Counted from the first letter of the stretch, positions 9,147-18,726 are shown. The stretch: 64,000 nucleotides of DNA from Salinimicrobium marinum (GCF_014651535.1 NZ_BMXB01000006.1:113455-177454), one strand, 5' to 3'. Notes: generated by a model not told the origin, from the sequence alone. Translations and numbers: made by a program.

Positions 9147-9695
9147 TTAGTAATATTGCTGCGCTTCATCTTCTTCACATTTACATCGGGTAGAAAGAAG
9201 GTATGTAGCTATACCCGCTGTCACTCCTATGACTGCGGCAGTTTTAATCAGGAAGTTTTTTCGGTTGTATTTCCACTCTGCATTCCAGCCACGTTCCGCG
9301 AAAAGGTTTGGAATATGTCCGCGTTTCAGATCTTCTGCAATTCCTTCCAGTTCACCAATTCTGTCGGCCATTACTAAAGGAAGCCAGCGACCATAGCTGT
9401 TCTCGCTGTACTTAAAGGCCACACGACGTATCATGCCGCTAAGACCTTTGGGTGGGACTGAGGTGCCGAATACTGAAGTAATATTTGGTCTTTCTACAGA
9501 TTTAAGGACTTCTATATTGATCTCCTGTTGTGGAGGTCTGTCCCAGGTATAACCATCGGTTTCTTCATCTGTCCTTTTCTTCATGGGATAGGTAGGATCG
9601 TTCTTTGGATCTGCATCGATCCCCCATCCTTTTATATGGCTGTGATCACCGCCTTTTTTATATCTAAAATTGGCGGGGTTTGTTTCATCTGTCAT
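9147..9695 (-). CDS. Conserved hypothetical protein with C-terminal membrane anchor
   Basis: The 182 residues are not recognised as any named family. The N-terminal 60 residues are polar and proline/aspartate-rich (GWGIDADPKNDPTYPM). The middle contains a stretch resembling a helical domain (GMIRRVAFKYSENSYGRWLPLVMADRIGELEG). A hydrophobic helix (TAAVIGVTAGIATYLLS, about residues 151-168) is followed by a short CKCEEDE tail. This suggests a cytoplasmic protein anchored by its C-terminus. It lies 47 nt downstream of the zinc-dependent alcohol dehydrogenase on the same strand and is probably co-transcribed with it, so a role linked to that enzyme is possible. Confidence 0.75.
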   Translation of the reverse strand: MTDETNPANFRYKKGGDHSHIKGWGIDADPKNDPTYPMKKRTDEETDGYTWDRPPQQEINIEVLKSVERPNITSVFGTSVPPKGLSGMIRRVAFKYSENSYGRWLPLVMADRIGELEGIAEDLKRGHIPNLFAERGWNAEWKYNRKNFLIKTAAVIGVTAGIATYLLSTRCKCEEDEAQQYY

Positions 9696-9742
9696 AATAT
9701 GTAATATTTTAAAATTTTTATTGCCTTCTCAGTTTCTTCAGG

Positions 9743-10894
9743 TTAAGCTGAAGGTGGGATCAAAACAGGTTTAATACAGTTATCCAGTTTTGTGGACATG
9801 ATATGATATCCTTCGGCAACTTCCTCCAACGGAATGCGATGCGTGATCAAGGGCTTAGGATCTATAATACCATTTTTCACATGCTCAATGAGCTTTGGCA
9901 GCTGCTTCTTCACTGCTGCCTGATTGGCCCGAATGGTAATTCCTTTGTTAACTACATTTCCTATTGGAATCAAGGCATCTATTGGTCCGTAAACACCTAC
10001 AATGGATACTATTCCACCTTTTTTAACCGAATTTATTGCCCAGTGCAGGGCAGTGGTAGATCCGCCTTGTAGCAGCATTTTTCGTCCCAGGAGGGTATTC
10101 ATAGTATCTCCGGCAGCTTCACAACCTACGGCATCTATACAAACATCGGCGCCCAGGGAATCGGTGATTTTTTTAATGAATACTACCGGATCTTCCAACG
10201 ACTTGAAATTATACACTTCACATTGGGCATATTCTTTAACAAATTCCAGTCGGTAATCAAGTTGATCTATAACAATTACTCTTCCGGCACCAAATAGCCA
10301 GGCAGATTTTGCTGCCATGATCCCAATAGGTCCGGCACCAAAAACCACTACGGTATCACCTTCCTGAATTCCTCCCATTTCTGCCGCCTGGTATCCCGTA
10401 GGAACCACATCGGTTAATAAGACTGCATCATCAAGATCCATCCATTCGGGAATTACAGTGGGGCCAACATCAGCGTAAGGTACACGTACGTATTCCGCCT
10501 GTCCGCCGTTGTATCCTCCAGCGGTATGGGAATATCCAAAAATCCCTCCCACAGCAGTAGCTTGTGAATTGGCTTCGTGGCAGTTTCCATATAATTCCTG
10601 TTTACAGAAAGCACATTTTCCGCAGGCAATATTAAAAGGCACCATCACGGTATCGCCAACTTTTACGTTTTGAACGGAGGATCCCACTTCTACGATCTCT
10701 CCAATAAATTCATGGCCAAAAGTAGATCCTACTCTAGTATCGGGAACGAGACCGTGATATAAGTGAAGATCAGAGCCACAGATGCAGGAACGCAGCACGC
10801 GTACAATGGCATCTTCGGGATGTTCTATTTCTGGATAAGGCTGGTCATAATCGGCGCGGACTCGAAACGGACCGCGAAAGTTCATTGCTAACAT
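9743..10894 (-). CDS. Zinc-dependent alcohol dehydrogenase (MDR family)
   Basis: The 383-residue medium-chain dehydrogenase has the catalytic-zinc motifs CICGSDLH and GHEFIGEI. The structural-zinc cysteines lie in CGKCAFCKQELYGNC, and the NAD(P)-binding motif is VVVFGAGPIGIMAAK. The overall pattern is that of the glutathione-independent formaldehyde dehydrogenase/threonine-dehydrogenase-like group, with an insertion around GEHGRK-type loops (here GRKMLLQGG). It is cytoplasmic, and the substrate is unknown. The start at 10894 is supported by an unusually good Shine-Dalgarno sequence, AAAGGAG, 7-8 nt upstream, rare in this phylum. The leader also contains competing inverted repeats. The 182-residue hypothetical gene follows. 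Confidence 0.9.
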   Translation of the reverse strand: MLAMNFRGPFRVRADYDQPYPEIEHPEDAIVRVLRSCICGSDLHLYHGLVPDTRVGSTFGHEFIGEIVEVGSSVQNVKVGDTVMVPFNIACGKCAFCKQELYGNCHEANSQATAVGGIFGYSHTAGGYNGGQAEYVRVPYADVGPTVIPEWMDLDDAVLLTDVVPTGYQAAEMGGIQEGDTVVVFGAGPIGIMAAKSAWLFGAGRVIVIDQLDYRLEFVKEYAQCEVYNFKSLEDPVVFIKKITDSLGADVCIDAVGCEAAGDTMNTLLGRKMLLQGGSTTALHWAINSVKKGGIVSIVGVYGPIDALIPIGNVVNKGITIRANQAAVKKQLPKLIEHVKNGIIDPKPLITHRIPLEEVAEGYHIMSTKLDNCIKPVLIPPSA

Positions 10895-11318
10895 AATTTT
10901 TCTCCTTTCAGTTTAAATGCATCAATTTTTTCAGTGAGTGGACATCGGCTATTGCATTGATTAGCTGATGCCTGTCCTTTAAAAATAAGCAAACCGATAG
11001 CCGATGAAAAGTTTTTAACGGAACTTTAATGTCAGGTAGAAGAGTAAGAGAAGAGGAAATTAGCGGGAAGACCGTTGGGAGTGGGGAAGAAAATTTAGAG
11101 AAAAATATTGTTGAACAGCTATTTTATTTAGAAGGAAAAATGGTTAAAATTTTTTCAATTCCTGGAAAAAAATACCTGATCATTTGCTATTGCTGGTATT
11201 GACTGCCTGGTTTAAATAACCAACTGGAAGTGCATTCTATTAAATGTACTAACGTCAATCTGAGGTGCAATTGATCAGGTGAAAGTTTAAATCCTTTGCG
11301 GGAGATAACAGACCAATA
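10895..11318. other. Intergenic region upstream of the alcohol dehydrogenase
   Basis: 424 bases. The part nearest the dehydrogenase (10900-11010) holds the leader elements listed separately. From 11010 to 11318 I see no gene, terminator or repeat. Confidence 0.6.
10943..11006 (-). promoter_or_regulatory. Competing inverted repeats in the alcohol dehydrogenase leader
   Basis: On the minus strand, reading toward the gene, the leader contains CATCGGCTAT (11006-10997), then CATCAGCTA (10970-10962), then ATAGCCGATG (10952-10943). The third element can pair perfectly (10 bp) with the first or, with one G-U pair, with the second (9 bp). The two hairpins are mutually exclusive, as in an attenuator or riboregulator. 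It ends about 50 nt before the start codon. Confidence 0.45.
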
Positions 11319-11663
11319 TCAGGATTTTTCTGCCACTCCTTTTACACGTTCCGCAGTATCCGCTTTGGTAAGGGTAAGACGAATTGTACTGTCTTGCAGT
11401 GCTTCCAGGTCATGCGGCACATTTCCTTCCAGAAAAACAAGATCTCCTTTTTTAAGTTCATTGGATTCTCCTTTAATGCCAAACCGGATATGACCCTCAA
11501 AAATTTCAACTACGATAGGATAAGGAGTTTTATGCTCTTTCATTACATGTCCTTTTCGCATTGCTATTCTAATTTCCTTGCTGCTTTCGGTATCGAAAAG
11601 TACCTGTACCGCAGGTTTATTCTCATCGTATTGCAGATCATTTACTAAAGAGGCTTTTTTCAT
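11319..11663 (-). CDS. Small cupin-domain protein
   Basis: This 114-residue protein is a single cupin barrel: IAMRKGHVMKEHKTPYPIVVEIFEGHIRFGI followed by LKKGDLVFLEGNVPHDLEAL. Candidate metal ligands are His in HVMKEH and the C-terminal-motif His in PHDL. Proteins of this size and pattern are common in Bacteroidota as putative metal-binding sensors or storage proteins; no specific reaction can be given. Monocistronic; the nearest gene on this strand is 186 nt away. Confidence 0.8.
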   Translation of the reverse strand: MKKASLVNDLQYDENKPAVQVLFDTESSKEIRIAMRKGHVMKEHKTPYPIVVEIFEGHIRFGIKGESNELKKGDLVFLEGNVPHDLEALQDSTIRLTLTKADTAERVKGVAEKS

Positions 11664-11849
11664 AATTTTTTTTCATTTTTTTTCTGATTAGGATAAGAGT
11701 TTTAGCCTTATTAAAAATGTTTAATCAACTGAATAACTTTTGTCTTATTATCCTTTTTCCTAATTTACTGAAAATTTATTGATTTTTGACGATTTTACGC
11801 GAACGGATCACGGATAGGAATGTACACCGGCACATTAGAAATTGCGATA

Positions 11850-12233
11850 TTATTGCTCCGCCTGCCCTGTAAAATTCCGGAAGGTAACTATTACTCCCAT
11901 TATTCGCTCATCCTGTTCGTCAAAGTAAGGTTGAACGATCAGTTTGCACAATTTTCCATTGGATGTATTTATGATCTTCTCCCTTGTTTTTTCTACAAGC
12001 AGCACACATCTGATGCTTTTGATGAGAGCGTTAAGTTTTATTTTATTTTGTAAACCGAAAATACTCTTACCAATATCTTCCGAAGAAATAAGGAACAAAT
12101 CTTCCGCGGGAGCGGTAAAACTTTTCAATGTCATTTTGGGATCAATGTATAGTTGAGGTACTACTGATTTTGAAAAATAGTGTTCCAAAGCCTGATTACC
12201 AGCAATTATTTTATCCTGACTTAGAAGTGCCAT
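11850..12233 (-). CDS. Stand-alone PAS domain protein
   Basis: The 127 residues resemble the PAS domain found in CheB/CheR fusion proteins: VPQLYIDPKMTLKSFTAPAEDLFLISSEDIGKS, then a strand-rich end YFDEQDERIMGVIVTFRNFT. No output domain is present. It may act as a small signal-binding protein or be a remnant of a larger sensor; the start MALLSQDKIIAGNQALE and the clean end argue for a complete small gene. No partner gene is adjacent. Confidence 0.7.
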   Translation of the reverse strand: MALLSQDKIIAGNQALEHYFSKSVVPQLYIDPKMTLKSFTAPAEDLFLISSEDIGKSIFGLQNKIKLNALIKSIRCVLLVEKTREKIINTSNGKLCKLIVQPYFDEQDERIMGVIVTFRNFTGQAEQ

Positions 12234-12318
12234 ATTTTTTTGTTTTAAATATCTTTTAAGGGATAAATTCCGGTGCCGTATAATGAACCGAAATATATTT
12301 TTTAGTATGGGTAAAATT

Positions 12319-12347
12319 GGGCCTGCAGAACATTCTGCTACAGGCCC
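12319..12347 (-). terminator. Terminator of the 39-residue protein gene
   Basis: GGGCCTG and CAGGCCC enclose an inner CAGAA/TTCTG stem, giving an almost continuous 12-bp hairpin. On the minus strand it is followed by AATTTTAC. It lies 17 nt past the stop of the small gene. Confidence 0.75.
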
Positions 12348-12363
12348 GGAAGTTTCGAGAATA

Positions 12364-12483
12364 TTATACTCTGCTATTACGTTTTTTCATTTTCTTTTCT
12401 TCCTTTTTACGTTCGATTTTTTCCTGCTTTTTTGCTTTTAAATCAGTAGTAGAAGGTTTTAAAGTGACTCCTCTTTTTGCCAT
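12364..12483 (-). CDS. Very small basic protein (39 residues)
   Basis: The start is an ATG at 12483 and the TAA stop is at 12364-12366. The protein begins MAKRGVTLKPSTTDLKAKK and continues as a lysine/arginine/glutamate-rich helix ending KRNSRV. It is followed by a strong terminator, which supports a real transcript. The composition (very basic, charged helix) suits a nucleic-acid- or ribosome-binding peptide, but that is inference only. It is too short for most gene finders. Confidence 0.6.
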   Translation of the reverse strand: MAKRGVTLKPSTTDLKAKKQEKIERKKEEKKMKKRNSRV

Positions 12484-13016
12484 GATAATTAACTTTTAAA
12501 AATTACAGTGAATAAATTTTTTGAGAAATCTTATCCTGTTGTAGAAACTTTATGCCACGAGTTTATGGTCCCTAAAAAAGGGAGCAAATTAAAGTAGTAA
12601 ATGATAAAGTTAAACAGGATGTTTAAGCACACTCGTAGGTGCTTAGAAATTCGGAAAGATAATTTTCAATTTTCTTGAAATAGTGTACATCTTTGGAAAT
12701 AGATTGACCTGCAAGTTACAGTTTATATTACAATTTCCCTAATTAAGGTCTTCCTGAAGATGATGATGAAGATCCCAGGAATCTGCTTGATCTTCTTCGG
12801 TAGTTTTTAAATTTTAAAGAATTGGGCTGAAATTCTCTGTCTCTCTTAACAGCAAGATGCCTGGCAGTATAGCTGCATTGAATAAGGTTTTATGATTTAA
12901 TAATTCCATATGATCCTGGGTGAAGTAGGGCAGAAGGTTCTTTCAAGTATAAACTAAATGAGTAGCTTCAGAAGGAGTAAGTTTTTCTTATCTTGGAAGC
13001 TTTAGTGATTAAGAAT
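12484..13016. other. Intergenic region upstream of the ClC channel
   Basis: 533 bases. Apart from the possible broken small gene at 12739-12909 (minus) there is only AT-rich sequence and a weak CCT/AGG hairpin near 12575. Confidence 0.5.
12739..12909 (-). pseudogene. Possible small gene interrupted by an in-frame stop
   Basis: From an ATG at 12909 the frame reads MELLNHKTLFNAAILPGILL and on to ENFSPIL, meets a TAA, and continues in the same frame as NLKTTEEDQADSWDLHHH to a TAG at 12739-12741. Both halves look protein-like, the second strongly so. I do not recognise the family. It may be a decayed 56-codon gene or a chance open frame. Confidence 0.3.
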
Positions 13017-14810
13017 ATGGAACTTAAATCTTTTTTCTCTTTGCAAAAATTTCTGGATTGGAAAACCAGGCATCTTACTCACCATCAGTTTCTCATGATC
13101 ATTAGTTCCATCGTAGGCTTTATTGCGGGTTTAGTCGCGGTGGTCATTAAAAATCTCACTCATTTGATCCAGGCCATTCTTGAAGGCGAATTGATTTATA
13201 ACTATCATATTGCCTTTTATTTTATCTTTCCGGTTATTGGGCTCGCATTTGTTTTATTCATCATCAAATGGGTGTATAGGAAAGAGGTGGAAAGTGGTAT
13301 CCCAACCACTCTTTTTGCTATTTCCAGGCAGAAAGGAATTCTATCTAAATTTCAGGCATATGCTTCTTTGATAACCGCGCCTATAACTGTTGGTTTTGGG
13401 GGATCTGTAGGGTTAGAGGCGCCGGCAGTTGTAACGGGTGCTTCTCTAAGCTCCAATCTTTCAAGGAAGTTAAAGATGAATCAGGCTTCACGAACCTTAT
13501 TAATTGGGTGTGCGGCGGCCGGTACGATGTCATCTATTTTTCAGGCTCCCATTGCAGCCATAATTTTTGCTATAGAAATCTTTAGTCTGGATCTGACCCT
13601 GGTATCGATGATTCCCCTTCTTCTGGCTTCCATTTCTGCTATCTTAACTACCTATTTTTTCTATGGATCTGATGTGATCCTGCATTTTACATTAACAGAT
13701 GAATTTGAAGTTTCGGAAGTTCCTTTTTACATTCTCCTCGGAATTATTTCCTCTCTGTGTTCCATTTACTTTTCGAGGATCTACTTCAGAATGGCAAAAT
13801 TTTTTAAAAAATTCGGTTCACGATGGAAGCGCTTGTTGATAGGCGGTTTTGGTCTCGGAGTCCTCACTTTTACTTTTCCGCCACTATATGGAGAGGGTTA
13901 TGATGTCATAAATAATCTGCTCGAGGAAAATTACAGAGATGCCCTGGGTTCAAATAATCTTTTTAGTGCTTATCTTGAAAATATCTGGATTGTAATCGCC
14001 TTACTGGTGAGCTTAGCCGTTTTAAAGGTTGTTGCCACTTCTTTAACCCTTGGAGCAGGGGGAGTTGGAGGTATTTTTGCTCCTGTGCTGTTCATGGGAA
14101 GTGCCATGGGGCATTGTATTGCATTAATAATAAATAAAATGGAAATCTTCAGAAATGATGTTTCTGTAAGTAATTTTACGCTGGTAGGAATGGCGGGTCT
14201 TATGGCAGGAATTATGCATGCACCGTTAACGGCTATTTTTTTAATTGCAGAACTCACACGTGGCTATGAGCTGTTCATTCCGTTAATGATCACTGCTGCA
14301 ATTTCCTATATGGTAACCAGTCAAATTCAGAAACATTCCGTTTATACCCTGGACCTGGCTTCCCGTGGAGATTTGATCACGCATAACAAAGATCAGGCAG
14401 TTCTTACGCTCCTGGAGATAGGTGAAGTAATAGAAACCGATTTTATTCCGCTTCATATCAACATGACCCTTGGAGAAATAATAAGGGAAGGGGTTATAAA
14501 ATCGAAAAGGAGTATTTTTCCCGTTGTAGATGAAGAACATAATCTTAAAGGTATCCTGTTGCTGGATGATTTGAGACCTATTATGTTTGAGCGGCAACTT
14601 TATGACGAACTGAAAGTAAGCGAAATTATGCAGGCCCCTCCAGAGGTTATTCAGTTTAAATCTGATGGAATGCATGAAATTATGAGAAAGTTTGAAGAAA
14701 CCGCGGCATGGAATTTACCTGTTGTTGAAGATGGCAGGTATAAAGGTTTTGTCTCAAAATCAAAATTATTGACGGCTTACCGGGATATATTAGTAGAAGT
14801 TACACTTTAA
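13017..14810 (+). CDS. ClC-family chloride channel/transporter with C-terminal CBS domains
   Basis: The protein has 597 residues from the ATG at 13017; a TTG at 12993 with AAGGAG 15 nt upstream would add eight residues. The first 420 residues are a ClC membrane core of many helices. The three selectivity motifs are visible: ESGIP, GFGGSVGLEAP (the gating glutamate is present, which points to a Cl-/H+ exchanger type) and GAGGVGGIFAP. After the membrane part, two CBS domains occupy about residues 455-590 (IFPVVDEEHNLKGILLLDD and NLPVVEDGRYKGFVSKSKLL). It acts in the inner membrane. It is monocistronic. Confidence 0.93.
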   Translation: MELKSFFSLQKFLDWKTRHLTHHQFLMIISSIVGFIAGLVAVVIKNLTHLIQAILEGELIYNYHIAFYFIFPVIGLAFVLFIIKWVYRKEVESGIPTTLFAISRQKGILSKFQAYASLITAPITVGFGGSVGLEAPAVVTGASLSSNLSRKLKMNQASRTLLIGCAAAGTMSSIFQAPIAAIIFAIEIFSLDLTLVSMIPLLLASISAILTTYFFYGSDVILHFTLTDEFEVSEVPFYILLGIISSLCSIYFSRIYFRMAKFFKKFGSRWKRLLIGGFGLGVLTFTFPPLYGEGYDVINNLLEENYRDALGSNNLFSAYLENIWIVIALLVSLAVLKVVATSLTLGAGGVGGIFAPVLFMGSAMGHCIALIINKMEIFRNDVSVSNFTLVGMAGLMAGIMHAPLTAIFLIAELTRGYELFIPLMITAAISYMVTSQIQKHSVYTLDLASRGDLITHNKDQAVLTLLEIGEVIETDFIPLHINMTLGEIIREGVIKSKRSIFPVVDEEHNLKGILLLDDLRPIMFERQLYDELKVSEIMQAPPEVIQFKSDGMHEIMRKFEETAAWNLPVVEDGRYKGFVSKSKLLTAYRDILVEVTL

Positions 14811-15011
14811 ATTTTCTTTAGAGTATTGCGATCAATTTCTGTTTAGCAATCATTTGAAGTGTACGACGCTATAAGAAATCAAGTTGCAACCAGTTTTCAG
14901 AAAATATGTTCAGGTATCTTGGTCGTCGATATTAGGAACACCAACATGTATTATTATTTTCTTTGAAGAGAAAGAGGTTATACATTTGACATTTAATAGT
15001 AGATAGATTTT

Positions 15012-15764
15012 ATGATAAAAGCAGTAATTATTGATGACGAAATAAATGCACAAAATTTATTAGAAAAGACCCTGGACAGATGTTTTCCTAATAAATTTAA
15101 TGTTGTTGAAAAATGCAGTTCTGTAGATTCTGGGGTGGTTGCAATAAAGAAATACGAACCCGAACTTGTTTTTTTAGACATTCAAATGCCGGAGAAGAAT
15201 GGCTTTGAATTATTTAAAAATTTTGATGTAATAGATTTTGAAGTCATTTTTACCACTGCCTATAATCAATTTGCCATTAAAGCCATTAAACGCAGTGCAC
15301 TGGACTATTTATTAAAACCCATTAATAGTCTGGAATTAACCGATGCTGTGAAAAAGTTCGAGAATAAAAGCAAGAGCAGTTCTGCACAAAAAAAATTGAC
15401 GTTACTACTTGAAAACCTGAATGTGAATGATCAACAGGTAAACAAAATTGCTTTTCCTACAGTTGAAGGTTTTGAACTCATTCATGCAAATCAGATTCTA
15501 TATTGTAAAGCTGAAAGTAATTACTGCACCATAAAAAAAATTGACAGTTCCACTAAAATGGCAGCCAAAACCTTAAAATATGTAGAAGAAATACTACCAG
15601 AGAATTCTTTTAAAAGAATTCACAAAAGCTATGTTCTTAATCTCAATTATGTGGTAAGGTATCATAAAGCCAATAAAGAAGTGGAATTAACTAATGGAGA
15701 GAAGCTTCCTGTTTCTTTCAGAAAAGAAGAAGAATTTATCAATGCCATCCTGCAAAACCATTAA
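15012..15764 (+). CDS. LytTR-family response regulator
   Basis: This 250-residue protein has a receiver domain (about 1-120), with the acidic pair in IIDDE, the phosphoacceptor Asp56 in LVFLDIQMPEKNG and the conserved Lys in YLLKPI. A LytTR DNA-binding domain (about 145-248) includes YCKAESNYCTI and FKRIHKSYVLNLNYV. Its coding end overlaps the start of the sensor kinase gene by 23 nt, so the two are translated together and form a cognate pair. LytTR/LytS-like pairs of this kind often act on neighbouring transport or envelope genes; the target here is unknown. Confidence 0.93.
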   Translation: MIKAVIIDDEINAQNLLEKTLDRCFPNKFNVVEKCSSVDSGVVAIKKYEPELVFLDIQMPEKNGFELFKNFDVIDFEVIFTTAYNQFAIKAIKRSALDYLLKPINSLELTDAVKKFENKSKSSSAQKKLTLLLENLNVNDQQVNKIAFPTVEGFELIHANQILYCKAESNYCTIKKIDSSTKMAAKTLKYVEEILPENSFKRIHKSYVLNLNYVVRYHKANKEVELTNGEKLPVSFRKEEEFINAILQNH

Positions 15765-18726
15765 ATCCTTCTTCTTAGTTCTACTGTGGTTTAATTTAGC
15801 TTTTTCTCAAAATTATCCAGTTAGAAATTATACTGCAGCCAACGAGTTGCCTAATAATGCCGTTAGATCATTACTTATAGACAGTAATAATGTGCTATGG
15901 ATTGGTACTGAAAACGGGGTGGTTAAAAAGGAAAATGACGTATTCAATTATTTTTTTGAAGAGGATGGATTAGCTTTAAACAGCTGTTGGGCCATTGCAG
16001 AAGACAACAATAAAAAAATATGGTTTGGAAGCTATGGTGAAGGTATCAGCATTTATGACGGGTTCAGGTTTAAGGTTATTTCAGAAAAAGATGGATTGGT
16101 TCACAATGAAATTACCAGGCTGTTTTCTTCTGAAAATTATATGTTTGTTGGAACCAGCGATGGTGTTTCCTTCATCGACATAAATACTTTTAAAGTACAT
16201 TCTTTACTACTTCCCGCTGGAGATGAACTTTTCAGGGTTCAGGATTTTTTTAAACACAGAGAACAAATTTACGTCGTCACCTATAATTCAGGAATCTTTA
16301 AAATTCAGAATAAAAATGGCCAGTCAGCCCTGATTAAAGTGAACGATCATAAGTTCATTTATTCTGTGTTAGTGGATAAGGATAGTATTTACAGCAGTAA
16401 TAAGGGTTATTATACAAAACAATCACTACCTGATTATGTAAAAGAAAATTTTCCTGTTTCAGAAAAAAAACTGGGAACTTCAGTGATCTGGGATCATGTT
16501 AAAACCGGCAACCACAGAATTTTTGCGGCGGCCTGGGGTATATATGATAGTGACGGGGGAATTTATGAACTGGTGGATGACGAGATGATCTCAAGGGCTT
16601 CTGAATTTGATGTTTATAGTAAAGAAGTAATTTCTCTTGCTTACGACCTAAACTTTGAAAAACTATATGCAGGAACCAAAGATGCGGGACTGTTTGAGAT
16701 TGCTTTAGATCCGCAGATAAAATTTAGTGAAATAAAAGGAAAGGATATCCTGGGATTCGCTAGCACAAAAAGAACTTCTGCAGTGCTATTCGATGACGGA
16801 ATCGTTGTAAAAGGGGCAAATCGTGAACAAAAGATTACGTTGCAGCAGTTAAAAGAATGGCAGGAAAATTACGTTTCCAACAGCAGCATTCCTTTACCGG
16901 AACATCAGGATGGATTTTATGAACTGGATTATTCTACAAAGGCTCAGGATATTGGTTTTTATGATATAAAAGTATCTGAAGAGGTTTTTTGGATAAATAC
17001 GAATATCGGGATATATGCTATTAAAGATTCGGGAGAATTGCTTCATTATTTACCCTTGCATTCAGAAGAAATCAATTTTACGTCCTCCGGGAATCTTATT
17101 GAAACAAATCCCTATGGAGGGGTCAGGATATATAATGACTTAGATGCTTTTGGATATACTCATTATAAGCAGGAGGATCCTCATACGCCCACGATGGTGG
17201 TAAATAGTCTACGACTAGGGAATAAAACCTATTTCCTGTCCGTTTTTTCCGGACTTTATGTATGGGAAAACAATAAATTCAAGTCTTATTTGAAAAATGA
17301 GATCTGGGATGAAAAAAAATTAAAACACATTACGCCTTTAGGGGACCATATTGCACTTTCGAATGAGTTCGGTGATGTTTTTATTGTGAACGATGGAGCA
17401 TCCTTTAAAATTTTGAGGAAAATACCACGGGCTGAAATCCGGGGGAATTCCATCTCTTTTCTGAAACAGTACCAGGGAACCTTGATCATTGGAACGGAAA
17501 AAGGCTTAACCCTTTATAAAAACAACAGGTATATTTTCCTGGATAAGGAACAGGGACTGGAACAACCTTTATTAAGTGCCAGAGTGATTCAAAAGACCTT
17601 ATCAATAGGAAGCAATAACGGGTATTACACAATGGATCTTGACGAGATTATTGATACAAAGGCTTTGGTAGATCAAATAGAACTGGAGGAAATTTACATC
17701 AACAACAATAAAACTTCGCAGTACCCATTCAGCCAGGAGAGAACTTTAAACCTGTCACATGACGAAAATACCATATTGCTGAAATTTAGTACGAATGCGC
17801 ATCCTTATCCACACAAATTAAACTACCATTACAGGTTAAATGAAAATGAGAGCTGGAGCCTTCCATCTTCCAGACCAGAAATATTTCTTGCCTCTTTACC
17901 CACAGAAAATTATAAGGTAGACGTTAAAGTTTCAGATGAAAGTACCGGTTTAAGCTATACTCAATCGTTAATACAAATAGCAATACACCCTCCTTTCTGG
18001 AAAACATGGTGGTTTATTTTACTGCTCATAGGGGGAATACTTTTAGGGGTTTATAGTATCTATAGATTTCAAATACTGCAGACCCGGAAATTCGAGGAAC
18101 AAAAAGGATTGATCCAGAAACGTTTTGAAGAAACTAAAATGGAGGCACTCCTGGCGCAAATGAATCCTCATTTCATTTTTAATGCAATGAATTCAATTCA
18201 GTATTACATTATGGAAAGCGATATAGACAATGCCACCATTTTTTTAGGTGATTTTGCCAAATTGATCAGGTTAAATCTGGATCACTGTACCAAGCCAACT
18301 ATCTTATTAATAGAAGAAGTTGAATATCTGCAATCCTATATCCGCGTGGAAAATACCCGCTTTAATAACAGAATTAATGTGAATATTGATATAGATCCTG
18401 CTATCGATCAATATGATGTTGAAATCCCTACCATGTTACTGCAGACTTTTGTGGAAAATGTTTTTGTTCACGCTTTTCCTGCAAGTATTAGAGATCCTTC
18501 TTTGAACATTTCCTTTAGGAAACTTTCAGATGATCGTATAGAATGCGGAATAAAAGATAATGGTATTGGGTATTCTCAGAATCCTGCAACTAAAGCGCAT
18601 ACCTCTAAAGGGGTTACTTTGGTAAAAGAGCGCTTAGCACTGCTTGGATATTGCATTGAAGAAGCAGTACAAATAATTTCTGAAAAAAACCAGGGAACTA
18701 CCATCCTGCTTAAGCTACGGGTCTAA
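15742..18726 (+). CDS. Sensor histidine kinase with beta-propeller periplasmic domain (LytS type)
   Basis: The protein has 994 residues from the ATG at 15742, which gives a signal peptide (IKSFFLVLLWFNLAFSQ). The periplasmic part (about 25-690) has repeated two-component-regulator propeller motifs, for example NVLWIGTENGVVK and KIWFGSYGEGISIYD. A Y_Y_Y-type beta domain follows (about 690-750), then one membrane helix (about 752-775) and a His_kinase core with MNPHFIFNAMNSIQYY near residue 807. The catalytic ATPase domain contains CGIKDNGIG. It phosphorylates itself and the LytTR regulator encoded in the overlapping upstream gene. The large propeller suggests sensing of an extracytoplasmic ligand. 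The short kinase core lacks a receiver or AraC output, so it is not a hybrid system. Confidence 0.92.
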   Translation: MPSCKTIKSFFLVLLWFNLAFSQNYPVRNYTAANELPNNAVRSLLIDSNNVLWIGTENGVVKKENDVFNYFFEEDGLALNSCWAIAEDNNKKIWFGSYGEGISIYDGFRFKVISEKDGLVHNEITRLFSSENYMFVGTSDGVSFIDINTFKVHSLLLPAGDELFRVQDFFKHREQIYVVTYNSGIFKIQNKNGQSALIKVNDHKFIYSVLVDKDSIYSSNKGYYTKQSLPDYVKENFPVSEKKLGTSVIWDHVKTGNHRIFAAAWGIYDSDGGIYELVDDEMISRASEFDVYSKEVISLAYDLNFEKLYAGTKDAGLFEIALDPQIKFSEIKGKDILGFASTKRTSAVLFDDGIVVKGANREQKITLQQLKEWQENYVSNSSIPLPEHQDGFYELDYSTKAQDIGFYDIKVSEEVFWINTNIGIYAIKDSGELLHYLPLHSEEINFTSSGNLIETNPYGGVRIYNDLDAFGYTHYKQEDPHTPTMVVNSLRLGNKTYFLSVFSGLYVWENNKFKSYLKNEIWDEKKLKHITPLGDHIALSNEFGDVFIVNDGASFKILRKIPRAEIRGNSISFLKQYQGTLIIGTEKGLTLYKNNRYIFLDKEQGLEQPLLSARVIQKTLSIGSNNGYYTMDLDEIIDTKALVDQIELEEIYINNNKTSQYPFSQERTLNLSHDENTILLKFSTNAHPYPHKLNYHYRLNENESWSLPSSRPEIFLASLPTENYKVDVKVSDESTGLSYTQSLIQIAIHPPFWKTWWFILLLIGGILLGVYSIYRFQILQTRKFEEQKGLIQKRFEETKMEALLAQMNPHFIFNAMNSIQYYIMESDIDNATIFLGDFAKLIRLNLDHCTKPTILLIEEVEYLQSYIRVENTRFNNRINVNIDIDPAIDQYDVEIPTMLLQTFVENVFVHAFPASIRDPSLNISFRKLSDDRIECGIKDNGIGYSQNPATKAHTSKGVTLVKERLALLGYCIEEAVQIISEKNQGTTILLKLRV

